Of a DNA stretch of 64,000 nt, positions 8,645 to 19,378 are shown one piece after another. The notes under the pieces are model-generated. The model was given only the letters and a program-made list of their open reading frames with translations. It was not told the origin of the DNA and ran no database searches. Position numbers and translations under genes: made by a program. The stretch lies in contig CAWAHD010000001.1 in NCBI GenBank assembly GCA_963781785.1, positions 620,001 through 684,000 on the forward strand, in the 5' to 3' direction. This stretch comes from CAWAHD01 sp963781785. GTDB taxonomy: Bacteria > Planctomycetota > Planctomycetia > Isosphaerales > Isosphaeraceae. Positions within the stretch are counted from its first letter, which is position 1; each line of letters begins with the position of its first letter.

Positions 8645-10430
8645 GGGGTGCACGACCGGGATTGTAGCCCACGGCGTTCAGCCTGTACGTCGATAATACC
8701 GGCGCCCCGATGCTGCTTCTTGCCTGTCTTCCCAGAATGTCTTGAGGGGCTCTGTCTCACTCAGATGATCGGCGCGTAATTGCAAGATCGCTTCGGCACC
8801 CTTCTCCGACCAGAATTTCTCCGTTCCCTTGACGCGTCGGTTGAACATCTTCACCGTCGATTCCATGTGACTTGACGTGATCGGTAATCCGGCCGTTCGA
8901 TACTGATCGTAACGCATCCTATCCTTGTTGTTACGCAGATAGCTCAAAGCGTCGGCGACGACGCGGCGAGGGGTGGTTTCACCGTCTGCTTCTTCGGGGG
9001 TTCCCAACTCCGATTGTCGAATCTCGAGCGCCGAGATTACCTCTTCAACACGACCGCTCCAAACCTGCTGAATCAAGGCCGTATACACTTCCCAGCCTGC
9101 TCGAAATCCCCGGCCCGCGATGGCTGCCGCGAACACATACGACAGCGCATGGATGAAATCCAGAATCGGAATATAGTCGCTGAACCATTGCTTCTGGATC
9201 GTCCAATTGGCCGTCGCACCGTCGGCGACGAATGCCTTCCGAGCCGCGACCGCGAAGCCTCGCGCCCACGCGGCCCAGGCCAAGATTTCTCCAAATCGCT
9301 GGGCTCGCTCCCGCGTCGCGACCATCGTGCGCACCCGTGGCTTGGGTCTTGCGGTCTCCGCGTCCTGGTGCTGTTCCTCCTCGGCCGCCGAGTTGGTTTC
9401 GGGCGCGAGCGACTCGGCTGATTCATCCTTGGCTCCTCCGACGTGCCCCTTGATCTCGCGCGTGAGCTTGAGTATCCGCGTCGGATCGACGAAATTCTCC
9501 GGGATTTCCGGGCACGGATCGCTGACTGAGACCTTGCTGGTCATCGTCATCAGCAAACCGATCTTATCCTCACGCCAGTGCCCATTCCGATCGCATGGAT
9601 CGTCATCGGCGGTCGCGGTCTGATCAGTATCACACTTGCTGCGATCGAGGATTTGTAGGCGACCACCGTCCATCATCACGGTCGCCACAGTCGATGGGGG
9701 CGGGGGATTTGCGACCGGTGATTTGCAGCGGTCCATCAGCGGTAACGCTAAAAACTCATCAACGGCCTGATCACGCTGTTCAACACGTTCCCACCCAATT
9801 TTTTCCGTGATCCGTTCCACTTGCTTGGTGGCGACGCTCAACCCGCCCAACGCATTGAGCGCGCCACTGCCCTGGGCGAACGACGTGAACTGCGTACCCG
9901 CGTAAACGATCGCCTTCAACACCTCGGGACTGTAATTCCCCTGATCAATCCCGAGCGCGCGGGACTGAGGGAAAAAAAGCTGCCCGGCATTTGCGGCAGT
10001 AACGTTTGGGCTCGTTCCATTGGGCCGTGCCGACTCGGGTCTGCACGCCCCTGGGTTCGTAAGCATCGGCCGGTTCAACCGAGCCGCCGCACCCACTGCA
10101 ACTTTCGGCCTCGGGAGGAACGTCCTCTGCTTGCCGACCGACTGCCTGTTCGATCATCTCCCGGGAAATCTCCTGACCGATCTGGACGGCGAGTTCCTCG
10201 ATGTCGGCGAATTTAGTACCCCACGGGACGCCACCGTCGCCGTAGACGCGCCGATTCAACTCTTTGGCGAGGCCACCCAACAGGTTTTCCAGTTCATCCT
10301 TGACGACCGCCGGTTCCTTGACGCGTGCCATCCCTGGCTCCTTCCAGTAGTTGCGACTCCAGACGAAACGGCATTCCCGACCGCATCATAACGAAAACCA
10401 CTTTGCTGCGCAAAGACCGTCGTGCACCCC
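8645..10430 (-). mobile_element. complete ISKra4-like insertion sequence
   Basis: A 1786-bp element bounded by perfect 12-bp inverted repeats: GGGGTGCACGAC at 8645-8656 and its complement GTCGTGCACCCC at 10419-10430. The 7-bp direct repeat GTCACAT flanks both ends, so transposition was recent enough for the target duplication to be intact. The single transposase gene fills the element on the minus strand. Family is inferred from the transposase sequence. Confidence 0.88.
8678..10331 (-). pseudogene. ISKra4-family transposase, in two frames joined at a T7 run
   Basis: The start ATG at 10331 follows GGAAGGAG. The first part (to ~9975) includes a zinc-ribbon-like SCSGCGG...RYCRKC. It runs out of frame at a run of seven T (A7 on the plus strand, 9972-9978). 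The neighbouring frame continues with LFFPQSRALGIDQGNYS through to the stop at 8678. Removing one T restores a single protein of about 550 residues. The second part has candidate catalytic acids in MMDGGR, VADGATANW and SSHMESTVK, typical of the ISKra4 group. The break may be a disabling mutation, a read error, or slippage on the T run used to make the full enzyme. Confidence 0.8.
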
Positions 10431-10437
10431 GTCACAT
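10431..10437 (+). repeat. 7-bp target-site duplication, right copy
   Basis: GTCACAT directly after the right inverted repeat; identical to 8638-8644. Confidence 0.85.
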
Positions 10438-10583
10438 GGAACCGAATACATTCCGCTTCTGTCTGACGGTACAATAAGAGTCCAGTCGGAGATTCCTGCC
10501 GCTAGGGCGCGGCAGATCGGCCGGCAAATCGGGGCACGGCCGATCGGTCTCCGTGCTGCGTTTGTCCGAACGGTCAGACAGCC

Positions 10584-12788
10584 ATGCAAGACGTTTTGAC
10601 GGCCGCGATCGAAATGCATCGATCGGGGCAGTTGGGGCCGGCCTCACAGTTGTACCAGAAGGTGCTGGCGCGCGAGCAGGAAAACGCCGAGGCCCTGCAT
10701 CTCTTGGGCGTACTGCACCATCAGCAAGGTCAGCACGCCCGTGCGATCGAGTTGATCGGCCGGGCGGTGGCCTTGCGGCCGAATTCTCACATTTATCATG
10801 CGAACCTCGCGGAAGCCTATCGGGCTTTGGGTGATTTTGAGCGCGCAGTTGGCTGTTGCCGCGCAGCTTTGTCGATGTGGCCCGATTATCCCGAGGCTCT
10901 TTGCAACCTGGGTGCGGCCTTGCAAGCCTTGGGCCGGAGCGCGGAGGCAGTGGACCACCTTCGCCGCGCCCTGGAATTGCGGCCGAACTTCGTGGTGGCG
11001 CACAGCAATCTGGGGATCGCGCTGCGCGACGTCGGCCAGAAGGATGAAGCCCTCGACCATTTCCGGCGGGCGGTCGAGCTGGATCCGTCATTCGCGCCCG
11101 CGCAGACCAATCTGGGCCAGACCCTGCTCGACAAAGGCCTGGCCGACGAGGCTTTGCCGCCCTCCCAGGAAGCGGTCCGGCTCGATCCGAACTCGGCCGT
11201 GCTGCATCACAACCTGGGTAACGTATTTCGGGTGCTCGAGCGGTTCGTCGACGCCAAGGTCTCGTACCTGGAAGCGCTGCGGCTTGATCCCAAGCTGGCC
11301 CTCTCCAATGCCCATCTCGGGCTGGTTCTCCAGCGCGAGAATCAGTTGACCGACGCTCTGGTGTGGCTGAAGAAGGCGGTGGAGCTCGAGCCCGCGAACG
11401 TCGATTTCTGGCAGTGGCTGGCCGAGCTCTACGACGAGATGGAGGAGCCAGGCGAGGCGATACCGTGCTGGGAGCGTGTGATCACGCTCGATCCCGACCG
11501 GGCGCAGGCGCATCTTTCGCTGGGCTGGGCATTGCAAGACGAATCGCGGTTCGCAGAGGCTCGCGAGCACTACGACGTGGCGATTCAGCTTCAGCCCGAC
11601 TTTGCGGCGGCTTACCTGAACCTGGGCGGGCTGCACGAAGAGCTGGGAGACCTGAAGGCTGCCGAGGAGGCGTTTCGCACGTCGCTCCTGAAGCAGCCGA
11701 CCTACGCTTTGCCCCACGCCCGGCTGGCGACCCTGTTGCGGTCGAAGCTACCCGAGTCTGATCTGGCGGCGCTCGACGAGCGGCTCAAGGATGACAAGCT
11801 GCCGGCCAATCCCCGCGGCCGGCTCTTGTTTGCGCTGGCCCATGCCCTGGACGGCTGCGGCGAGCACGCCCGCGCCGCGGAATGCCTGCGCGAGGCCAAC
11901 GCTCTCACGGTCGAGAACAATCAGACGCGCCGCGAATATTCGCCGGACGACCACGAGCGGTTCATCGATAGTGTGGTGCGCGTGTTCGATCGCGACCTGT
12001 TCGCGCGGCTGGCCGGGGCCGGCTCCGAATCGCGCCGGCCCTTGTTTGTCTTCGGCCTGCCGCGGTCGGGGACGACGCTGGTCGAGCAAATCCTGGCCAG
12101 CCACTCGCAGATTTATGGAGCGGGCGAATTGCGGCTTGCCCGGCGGTCGTTCGAGGCGATTCCCGGCGTGCTGGGCCGCACCGGAGCACCTCGCGACTCT
12201 GTCGTCTATCTTGATCGGCCGGCAGTGGGGCGCCTGGCCGAGCAGCATCTCGAGCGCCTGGCAGAAATCGACGGCGGCCGCCACGCCATGGTCGCCGACA
12301 AGATGCCCGATAATTACATGTATATCGGGTTACTTTCGATCATGTTCCCCCGCGCCACCTTCATTCACTGCCGGCGCGACCTGCGCGACGTGGCCGTCTC
12401 GTGCTGGATGACCGACTTCCGGTCGATCCGCTGGGCCAACGACCAGAATTCGATCGCGGCGCGGTTTGTGCAGTATCACCGGGTGATGAATCACTGGAAG
12501 GACGTTCTACCGGTGACGGTTCACGAGGTGCGATACGAAGACACGGTGACCGAGCTGGAAACGACGGCCAAGAAGCTGATCGCAGCGTGCGGGCTGCCCT
12601 GGGAAGCCGCCTGCCTGGAGTTCCATCGCACGGAGCGCCCCGTGCGCACGGCCAGTGTCATGCAAGTCCGCCAGCCGGTCTATCAGCGATCGGTTGCCCG
12701 CTGGAAGAACTACGAGCCGGCGCTTGCCGAGCTGTTCGCCGCCCTGCCGGTCGAAGAAGGCCCTTCGGTGGTTCCGGTTCGAGAATGA
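10584..12788 (+). CDS. TPR-repeat protein with C-terminal sulfotransferase domain
   Basis: A 734-residue protein. Residues ~1-400 are about eleven tetratricopeptide repeats (for example AEALHLLGVLHHQQGQHARA, PNFVVAHSNLGIALRDVGQ). From residue ~485 comes a sulfotransferase fold with the PAPS 5'-phosphosulfate loop FVFGLPRSGTTLVEQILASH, and a later region ATFIHCRRDLRDVAVSCWMT that matches the 3'-phosphate-binding strand/helix. It should transfer sulfate from PAPS to a glycan or protein; the TPR part probably positions the substrate. This architecture is common in planctomycetes. It is transcribed away from the insertion sequence and stands alone. Confidence 0.88.
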   Translation: MQDVLTAAIEMHRSGQLGPASQLYQKVLAREQENAEALHLLGVLHHQQGQHARAIELIGRAVALRPNSHIYHANLAEAYRALGDFERAVGCCRAALSMWPDYPEALCNLGAALQALGRSAEAVDHLRRALELRPNFVVAHSNLGIALRDVGQKDEALDHFRRAVELDPSFAPAQTNLGQTLLDKGLADEALPPSQEAVRLDPNSAVLHHNLGNVFRVLERFVDAKVSYLEALRLDPKLALSNAHLGLVLQRENQLTDALVWLKKAVELEPANVDFWQWLAELYDEMEEPGEAIPCWERVITLDPDRAQAHLSLGWALQDESRFAEAREHYDVAIQLQPDFAAAYLNLGGLHEELGDLKAAEEAFRTSLLKQPTYALPHARLATLLRSKLPESDLAALDERLKDDKLPANPRGRLLFALAHALDGCGEHARAAECLREANALTVENNQTRREYSPDDHERFIDSVVRVFDRDLFARLAGAGSESRRPLFVFGLPRSGTTLVEQILASHSQIYGAGELRLARRSFEAIPGVLGRTGAPRDSVVYLDRPAVGRLAEQHLERLAEIDGGRHAMVADKMPDNYMYIGLLSIMFPRATFIHCRRDLRDVAVSCWMTDFRSIRWANDQNSIAARFVQYHRVMNHWKDVLPVTVHEVRYEDTVTELETTAKKLIAACGLPWEAACLEFHRTERPVRTASVMQVRQPVYQRSVARWKNYEPALAELFAALPVEEGPSVVPVRE

Positions 12789-12911
12789 CCCCTGGGTACG
12801 GGTGCGGGCTGCCTGCTCGGCCGCCGCGGAGTGGGAGGACTTCGCGTTAAGATATGATCGGAGTCGAGCGAATTACCGCAAGAGGGCCCCGGAGCGGGGA
12901 GACAGGGCACC

Positions 12912-13703
12912 ATGACTGCCATCTCCATCTCACATCCCTGGTGGAGATTCTTGCGGTTCAGCGTGTGCGGGCTGATGGTCTCGGCGCTTGTGGTCGGGGC
13001 CGGGATGGGTTGGCTCGTCCGGAGCGCGCGGATCCAACGCGAGGCAGTGGCGGCCATCGAGAGCGCTCAAGGATGCGTCACCTATGATTGGGAGTACAGC
13101 AACGGGAAAGCCATACTGCGCGGAAAACCGTGGGCACCGCAGTGGCTCACGGATCTCATCGGAGTCGACTACTTCGGTCACGTCACCGTTGTTGGGCTCA
13201 TGCCGATTGAAATCGACGCGGTGATGGTACAAGTCGGGCATCTCACCCGACTTCAGCGGCTCTCAGTCCTTCCATCGTCCCTGAGCGACGCCGAACTGGT
13301 CCACCTCAAGGGACTGACGAACCTGTCGGAACTCGACCTCTACGGCAGTCCGGTCTCCGACGCCGGACTGGCGCACTTGAAGGGGCTGAGCAAACTCTCG
13401 TCACTCGCGCTCGGTGGCACGCGGATCTCCGATGCTGGGCTGGTGCATCTCAAGGCGCTGACCAGTCTCTCCGTCCTTCGCCTCAGCTCCACTCAGGTTA
13501 CCGACGCCGGACTGGTCCATCTAGGGGGGCTCAACAGCCTCCAGTTCCTCAAACTTGAACATACACGGGTTTCCGACGCCGGCCTGTTCCATCTCAAGGC
13601 GCTGACGAACCTCTCCAGCCTCTACCTCGACGGCACTCAGGTAACCGACTCCGGAATAAAAGACCTAAGGCAGGCTCTGCCGGGCCTGACAATCTACGAT
13701 TGA
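12912..13703 (+). CDS. membrane-anchored leucine-rich-repeat protein
   Basis: A 263-residue protein. An N-terminal hydrophobic segment (FSVCGLMVSALVVGAGMGWL) anchors it or serves as an uncleaved signal. From residue ~110 there are about six 24-residue leucine-rich repeats of the type VTDAGLVHLKGLTNLSxLxL, as in the cysteine-free bacterial RI-like class. Such domains are protein-interaction surfaces. Planctomycetes carry many paralogues. No enzyme domain is present. The N-terminal part between anchor and repeats (residues 45-100, Trp/Tyr-rich) is not recognised. Confidence 0.82.
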   Translation: MTAISISHPWWRFLRFSVCGLMVSALVVGAGMGWLVRSARIQREAVAAIESAQGCVTYDWEYSNGKAILRGKPWAPQWLTDLIGVDYFGHVTVVGLMPIEIDAVMVQVGHLTRLQRLSVLPSSLSDAELVHLKGLTNLSELDLYGSPVSDAGLAHLKGLSKLSSLALGGTRISDAGLVHLKALTSLSVLRLSSTQVTDAGLVHLGGLNSLQFLKLEHTRVSDAGLFHLKALTNLSSLYLDGTQVTDSGIKDLRQALPGLTIYD

Positions 13704-13743
13704 TTTCCGTAAACTTGTATATCATGATAACTTCGCGTATCGC

Positions 13744-14014
13744 CGATTACGCCGTCTGAATCGCCTGTTTCAATCATTCCGTCGTAACGCCCCAACCTAT
13801 TCATGGACCATAACTTATATCGGGAATCGACCGATTTGCGCATCCGGTTCCGATTATTCCGTCGTAACGGCACAAATCTCTTATCCCTAAGGAGATCTGG
13901 CAAGAAAAGCCGCTTTTCGCGCAAAGGTCCGATTATGCCGACGTTGGACGCAACGTCCGTAAGGGCAAACACTTAACCCGGCGCTCACCATTCCGGTTAT
14001 GCCGTCGTTGGACC
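13744..14014 (+). repeat. cluster of five degenerate intergenic repeats
   Basis: A motif with consensus near CCGATTATGCCGTCGTTGGA occurs at about 13744, 13771, 13851, 13930 and 13993, spaced 27, 80, 79 and 63 bases. The copies diverge mostly at the two positions after GATTA and in the last six bases. No protein or hairpin explains them. The rest of the 13704-14135 gap holds no gene. Confidence 0.65.
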
Positions 14015-14135
14015 TAACTCAGTAAGCGGCAAAAGTTTGCGTGGACCAAGCGTCATTCGGTCCCGCGCGAAACTTTTGCGCCGCTCTGCCCCCGGTCGGT
14101 GGACGCTCGGTGATCCGAAGCCCAGGCCCTTTCGC

Positions 14136-16310
14136 TTACTTTGAAGCAGCAACCGTTTTCGCTTTGTCCGAAGCACCTGCTTTTGATTTCTCCTTCTGAA
14201 ATTCCTGCTCGATCTCGACCAGTGTCTTGCCGGGCTTGAGCGTCCTGCCGGCGAATGCAGGGTGGTTCAGTGCATATCGAGTCGCTCGGAAGAGCGTATT
14301 GCCCCCCTTGGGCGGTGCGCCGCGTCCAGCAGCCGCGGCAAGTTGATGTTTCTTGACGTCCACCTTGGCGTCCGCAACCTGGGTTTTTTGTGCGTCGGTG
14401 AGGATCTTGGTAATCTTGGGATTGAATTCCTTCTGGAGCGCCTGCAACTCCTTCCTCTGAGCATCCGTGACCTTCAGCGTGCTCCTGTTGAACACCGCGA
14501 GGTACTCACCTGGAGGTCGCTTGCCGAAACCATCGGAATCGCTCGGGTCCGGCTCAGCAAGGCTCTTGATCTGTTCGGCGGTGAATATCTTGTCGAGCTT
14601 CGCGATCAACTCTTTGTCGATCTCGTCGAGTTTCTTCCGCTGGTCGTCCTTCATACCCAGCCATTCGCGCGTGCCGTGATCGAGCGCCTCGAAGCGCTTT
14701 GGTTGTCCGCCCGCGTGAGGCTGTGTGTTCGGCATGGGCTTGAATGGGTTGGCAAACTTCCACACGGTTTCGCTTTCGGGGGTCACCTCAAAGACGATGC
14801 CGACCGCGCCCGCATTGATCAGAGTGTTTCCGTTGGGCAAACGCTGGGCTCCTGAAATGAACCACGAATAGAAGTCGACCTTGTTGGGCGCGATGTAGCT
14901 CCAGAGCGGCTTGGCCGGGCCAAACGGTCCTCGTTTCGGGCGGATGTAATGGCCATCCTTGTCGGTTGGCGGAACAATCTCATCGACCGAGGAATATTCG
15001 ACGGGCTTGCGACCGCTCCCGTTGTTGAAGACGAGCAGGTGGCCTTCGCCACTCAGCCCCTTGGGGATCCATTGGACGTTGTGCTGGTAGAAGAGGCGCT
15101 GATCGAGCTTGGTGCCGTTGCGGTAGGCTCGTGGGTTGCCCCATCGGTAGAGGAGATCGCCCCCTTTGCCCCAGCGACCGCCCTTGTGGCCCCTGGCTTC
15201 TTCCTTGGTGGTGCTGTGGTCGATGATCCAGATCTCGCTGAAGTGCGGGCTACTGAGCGCGATCTGGTCGAGCTCGGCGTTGTAAGCCACCGCGTTGACG
15301 TGCATCCAGTCGGCTTCCTTGCGAACAGTGGGTTTACGGTCTTTCTTCGGGGCGTCCTTTGATTGAGCCTTCGAGGCGCCATCGGAATTGGCGTCTTTCT
15401 GATCCGCGTCTTTCTTCGGCGAATGCGGCTTGAGGTCAGCGGAAGCCGCGGGACCGCTGCCGAGATAACCCAGGCTGCGAAGCTTGGCGAGGCCGTCCTT
15501 GGTCGCCATCAGTTTCGAGACCTGGTCTTCCTCGCCGTGAACGTAGTTCACGTCAAAAAGCTCGGGATGCTCGCTCACGTTGCCAAAATTGTTCTTGGTT
15601 TTGTCGCGGTCCTGGATCAGGTGATCCCAGCTTCGCCATTCCCAGACAATCTCGCCCGACTTCTGGCCCGTGGGCTTGATCTCGACCAGGCAATCGGGCT
15701 GGAAGTGAGAATCCTTCACGGTCTCGGGTCGTCGACCAGCCGCGATGGCTTCTTTTTCGTCGATCCTCTCCCAGCAGATCGCCAGAACATTTCCATTGGG
15801 AAGTTTGATCGCGTCATGGTGAGGCAAGCGCTTGTCGCTGTGATACTCAAAATCCCAGACGAGGTTGCCATCCCAATCGAATTCTTGAAACCGACCGCTC
15901 GCGGCGGGGCCTTTGAAAACGGTCTTGCGATTGAGCACCTCCGAGGGACGAAACAAATGGCCATTTTCGAGCAAATAAGCCGCGGCTCCGCTTGAATGTT
16001 CACTTTTCCAAGTGTGAACGACGCGACCTTCGTTGTCATAGAGGTACGTCTCTTTGCGACCCGGATTGATCAGGTTGTAGCCGGGAAATGCGCGCGACTC
16101 ATTGATCAACACGCCGAATTTTTCGGGCTTGGGGGCCTCGCCCTTCTTCCCAGAGTCGGCTTTCGTCTCGATCTTTTTCGTGACGTCTTTCGCACGGTCG
16201 TCGGCACCTTTTGTTGCAGAAACCGTCCCGAACGTCAGGGCGATTGCGATCACGGCGGTCACTCGCGTGCGTGTGCTTGTCATCACGGACCAGAGACTCA
16301 AGGACAGCAT
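14136..16310 (-). CDS. arylsulfotransferase (ASST)-like exported protein
   Basis: A 724-residue protein. The ATG at 16310 follows AGGAG by eight bases; an alternative ATG nine codons on lacks one. The signal peptide ends near SATKGADD. The body resembles the ASST beta-propeller family: GYNLINPGRKETYLYDNEGRVVHTW, GNLVWDFEYH, LPHHDAIKLPNGNVLAICWE, GEIVWEWRSWDHL, and HVNAVAYNAELDQIALSSPH. Two inserts are unusual: an Asp/Lys-rich low-complexity stretch (~residues 290-330) and a helical, Lys-rich C-terminal third (~540-724) with repeated phrases ending in Q-I-K-S-L or Q-K-T-Q-V. It probably acts in the periplasm; whether it transfers sulfate is not shown, since many ASST-like proteins lack the active-site histidine. 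Confidence 0.75.
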   Translation of the reverse strand: MLSLSLWSVMTSTRTRVTAVIAIALTFGTVSATKGADDRAKDVTKKIETKADSGKKGEAPKPEKFGVLINESRAFPGYNLINPGRKETYLYDNEGRVVHTWKSEHSSGAAAYLLENGHLFRPSEVLNRKTVFKGPAASGRFQEFDWDGNLVWDFEYHSDKRLPHHDAIKLPNGNVLAICWERIDEKEAIAAGRRPETVKDSHFQPDCLVEIKPTGQKSGEIVWEWRSWDHLIQDRDKTKNNFGNVSEHPELFDVNYVHGEEDQVSKLMATKDGLAKLRSLGYLGSGPAASADLKPHSPKKDADQKDANSDGASKAQSKDAPKKDRKPTVRKEADWMHVNAVAYNAELDQIALSSPHFSEIWIIDHSTTKEEARGHKGGRWGKGGDLLYRWGNPRAYRNGTKLDQRLFYQHNVQWIPKGLSGEGHLLVFNNGSGRKPVEYSSVDEIVPPTDKDGHYIRPKRGPFGPAKPLWSYIAPNKVDFYSWFISGAQRLPNGNTLINAGAVGIVFEVTPESETVWKFANPFKPMPNTQPHAGGQPKRFEALDHGTREWLGMKDDQRKKLDEIDKELIAKLDKIFTAEQIKSLAEPDPSDSDGFGKRPPGEYLAVFNRSTLKVTDAQRKELQALQKEFNPKITKILTDAQKTQVADAKVDVKKHQLAAAAGRGAPPKGGNTLFRATRYALNHPAFAGRTLKPGKTLVEIEQEFQKEKSKAGASDKAKTVAASK

Positions 16311-16819
16311 GCTGAGGACTCCTCCAGGGAATCGAGAGGTTGAAGAACACCTGTTGAACGACCTGAGAAACCGAAACGGCTTGTCTTGGGAAGTTCCTCG
16401 CGAGTCCGTGTTACGAATTTCGAGCGGCCTGGAAGCACACCGGCGAAACCCGGTCTAACGGGCCGGATCAGACCAACATTTGGTGCCATCATGGTCGATC
16501 TGAGATCATAAGACGGTTCACGAGCCACGTCTAGCTGACGCATCACAGCAGAACTCCTCGAATCGATTCGCGGGGGATTCGCCGATGTCGAAGCGGGGAT
16601 ACGGCTCGCAGCCAGAGAGGCCCGCACCTCCGGTTCGCCGGAAACACATTCTGCCCGTACTCGGGTGAGTGATGCTCTGATTACTCCGAATTTTGCTGGC
16701 GTGCGGCGGGCATCTTGCGGTATCTTGAAAAACGGCCCGACCCGTGTTCACGCGCGGGTCGGCGGCTTGCCGCCGGCTAGTTGTCGCGCCGCTCTCCTTC
16801 TCCGCTGGCGATTCCTCGA
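16311..16819 (+). other. divergent intergenic region, no gene recognised
   Basis: About 510 bases between divergent genes, so it should hold promoters for both. Short reading frames in it have no protein-like character. I see no repeat or clear promoter box. Confidence 0.45.
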
Positions 16820-19364
16820 ATGGCCACTCCGCACCTTCGCACGAAGGCGGTATCGATCGGGTCTCTACTGGCGCTGTTGTGCTTCGCCGAAATCCCGGCG
16901 GCCGCGGTCCCAGGGGATGAGCCGCCCTCAGGAGCGGCGGGTGCAACGGTCGACTACACCAGCCAGGTCAAGCCGATTTTGACCCAGCAATGTGTCTCGT
17001 GCCATGGGGCGATCAAGCCGCGGGGCGGGCTCCGGCTCGATACGGCAGGTGCTGCGATTGCCGGCGGCAAGAACGGGCCGGCCGTGGTGCCCGGCAAGGC
17101 TGCGGAGAGCCCCTTGATCGCCGCGGTGAAGGGCGATGGGCCGACCGAGCGAATGCCCCTCAAGCGCCCTCCGCTCTCCGATGCCCAGATCAAGCTGCTG
17201 GAAACCTGGATCGACCAGGGGGCCAAGGCGAAAGCCGGCGAGCAGCCGGGCGTGGCCCCGGCCCGGTCGCACTGGGCCTTCATTCCTCCGCGCAGGCACC
17301 CGCTGCCCGCCGTCTCGAGGCCGGGTTGGGCACGAAACCCGATCGATCGTTTCATCCAGGCCCGGCTCGAAACGGCCAGGCTGTCTCCGTCGCCGGAAGC
17401 GAGCGGATCGGCGCTCTGCGCGGCTCAGTCTCGACCTGATTGGCCTTCCTCCCTCACCCGCGGAGATCGCCGAATTTCTCGCGGACCGATCGGCTGGCGC
17501 GGTCGAGCACGCGGTCGATCGTCTCCTGGCCTCGCCCCATTTTGGCGAGCGGTGGGGGCGGCTCTGGCTCGACGAGGCTCGCTTCGCCGACTCCAACGGC
17601 TACAGCATCGACGCCCCGCGCTCGATCTGGAAGTACCGCGACTGGGTCATCGCTGCACTCAATGCCGACATGCCGTTCGACCGGTTCGCGATTGACCAGC
17701 TCGCCGGCGACCTCCGTTCCGGCGAGGCCCTGGCACCGCGGATCGCTACCGGGTTCCACCGCAATACCCCGATCAACCAGGAAGGGGGAATCGACGTCGA
17801 GCAGTTTCGAATCGAGTCGATCGTCGATCGGGTCAACACCACGGGGACGGTGTTCCTCGGTCTGACCATCGGCTGCGCACAGTGCCACGACCACAAGTTC
17901 GACCCGATCTCCCAGCGCGAGTATTACCAGCTCTTCGCCTTTTTCAACAACGTGGATGAGCCCGTGCTCGAGTTCGCGACGGCGAGTGACCACGCGCGAC
18001 GGCGGGCGATCCGCGAGCGGGTCGATGAGCTGCACAAAACGCTCGCGAGGAACCATCCCGACCTGGACGAGCGAGAGCGGAAATGGGAAAGCACGCTTAC
18101 GCTCGAGTTCACTCAGGCACAAGATCCCGACGTCCGGCTCGCGTTCGACTCGCCGCGGGACAAACGGTCAGCCAGCCAGCGCCGGGCTTTGATCGAGCTG
18201 ATGATGGCCCGGGACCCGGTATTCCGGGCCGAACGTGCCGAGCTGGTCAAGCTCCGGTCTTCCGAGCCGAAGATCGTCACGACAATGGTGGTGCGCGAGC
18301 ACTCGGGCAGCCCGCGGCAGACGCACATTCATATCGGAGGCGACTTCACGCGGACCGGGGACCGCGTCATGCCGGGCGTCCCGCGGGTTCTACCGCCGCT
18401 CAACGACGCGAGCCCGGGAAATCCGCCGGATCGGATGGACCTGGCTCGCTGGCTCGTCGACGGGCGCAACCCGCTCACCGCCCGCGTGGTGGTCAACCGA
18501 ATCTGGCAGACCTACTTCGGCCGTGGCCTGGTCGAGACCGACAACGACTTCGGGACCCAGGGCTCGCCGCCTTCGCATCCCGAGCTCTTGGACTGGCTGG
18601 CCTGCGAGCTGATCGACCAGGACTGGAGCCAGAAAGCGATCCACCGGCTGATCGCGTGCTCGGCGACGTATCGGCAAGCGTCGCGGGTGCGTCCGGAGGG
18701 GCAAGCGATCGATCCCGACAACCGCTTGTTGTGGCGGCAGGCCCGGCTCCGGCTGGACGCCGAGCTCATTCGCGATAGCGCACTCAGGAGCGGTGGCCTC
18801 CTGTCGCAGGTGGTCGGAGGCCCGAGTGTCTTCCCACCCCAGCCCGATGGCGTCATGACCCTGGGCCAGATGAAACGTCCCTGGTTGGCCGACAGGGGAG
18901 CGAACCGCTATCGCCGCGGGATGTACACGTTTTTCTGGCGGGCGACACCGTACCCATTTCTGACGACCTTCGACGCTCCCAGCGGCCCGCAAACCTGCAC
19001 CCGGCGACTTCGATCGAACACGCCGCTCCAGGCCCTCACGCTGCTCAACGACCCGGCGCTCGTCGAGATCGCCAAGGAACTGGCAGCGCGAATTCTGCGC
19101 GAACAGCCCGAGCCTGCCACCGATCGAGAGCGGCTCCAGCATGGATTCTTGCTCTGCCTGGGACGGCGTGCCTCCGGCGGTGAACTCGCCACGCTGGAAA
19201 CTGTGCTCGCACAAGAGCGATCCGACCTCGGGAAGTCACAGTCCCCGGCGGCCAATGCCGAGGCGGACCCATCCCGTCGCGCGGACGGCCAGACGTCCAC
19301 GGCACCTTGGGTCACGGTTGCCCGCGTGCTCTTGAACCTCGACGAATTCATCACCCGTGAATAG
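16820..19364 (+). pseudogene. PSD1-type DUF1549/DUF1553 planctomycete cytochrome protein, frameshifted
   Basis: The ATG at 16820 opens a signal peptide (VSIGSLLALLCFAEIPAAA). A cytochrome-c-like module with the heme motif CVSCH and a distal GPTERMPLKRPPLS follows, then DUF1549 and DUF1553 (MDLARWLVDGRNPLTARVVVNRIW, QTCTRRLRSNTPLQALTLLNDP). A second CxxCH, CAQCH, lies in DUF1549. The frame breaks near 17410-17425: one frame reads SPSPEASGSAL, the next RLSLDLIGLPPSPAEI. A loss of two bases or a gain of one accounts for it. The neighbour 14 bases downstream is the usual DUF1501 partner, so they form an operon. These pairs are exported and thought to serve in polysaccharide use or redox chemistry; the exact role is not established. 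Confidence 0.85.
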
Positions 19365-19378
19365 GAGGTAACGCGGTC

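Noticed and set aside
13744..14014. Possible CRISPR-like repeats
   Set aside because: Spacing is irregular and the repeats are degenerate.
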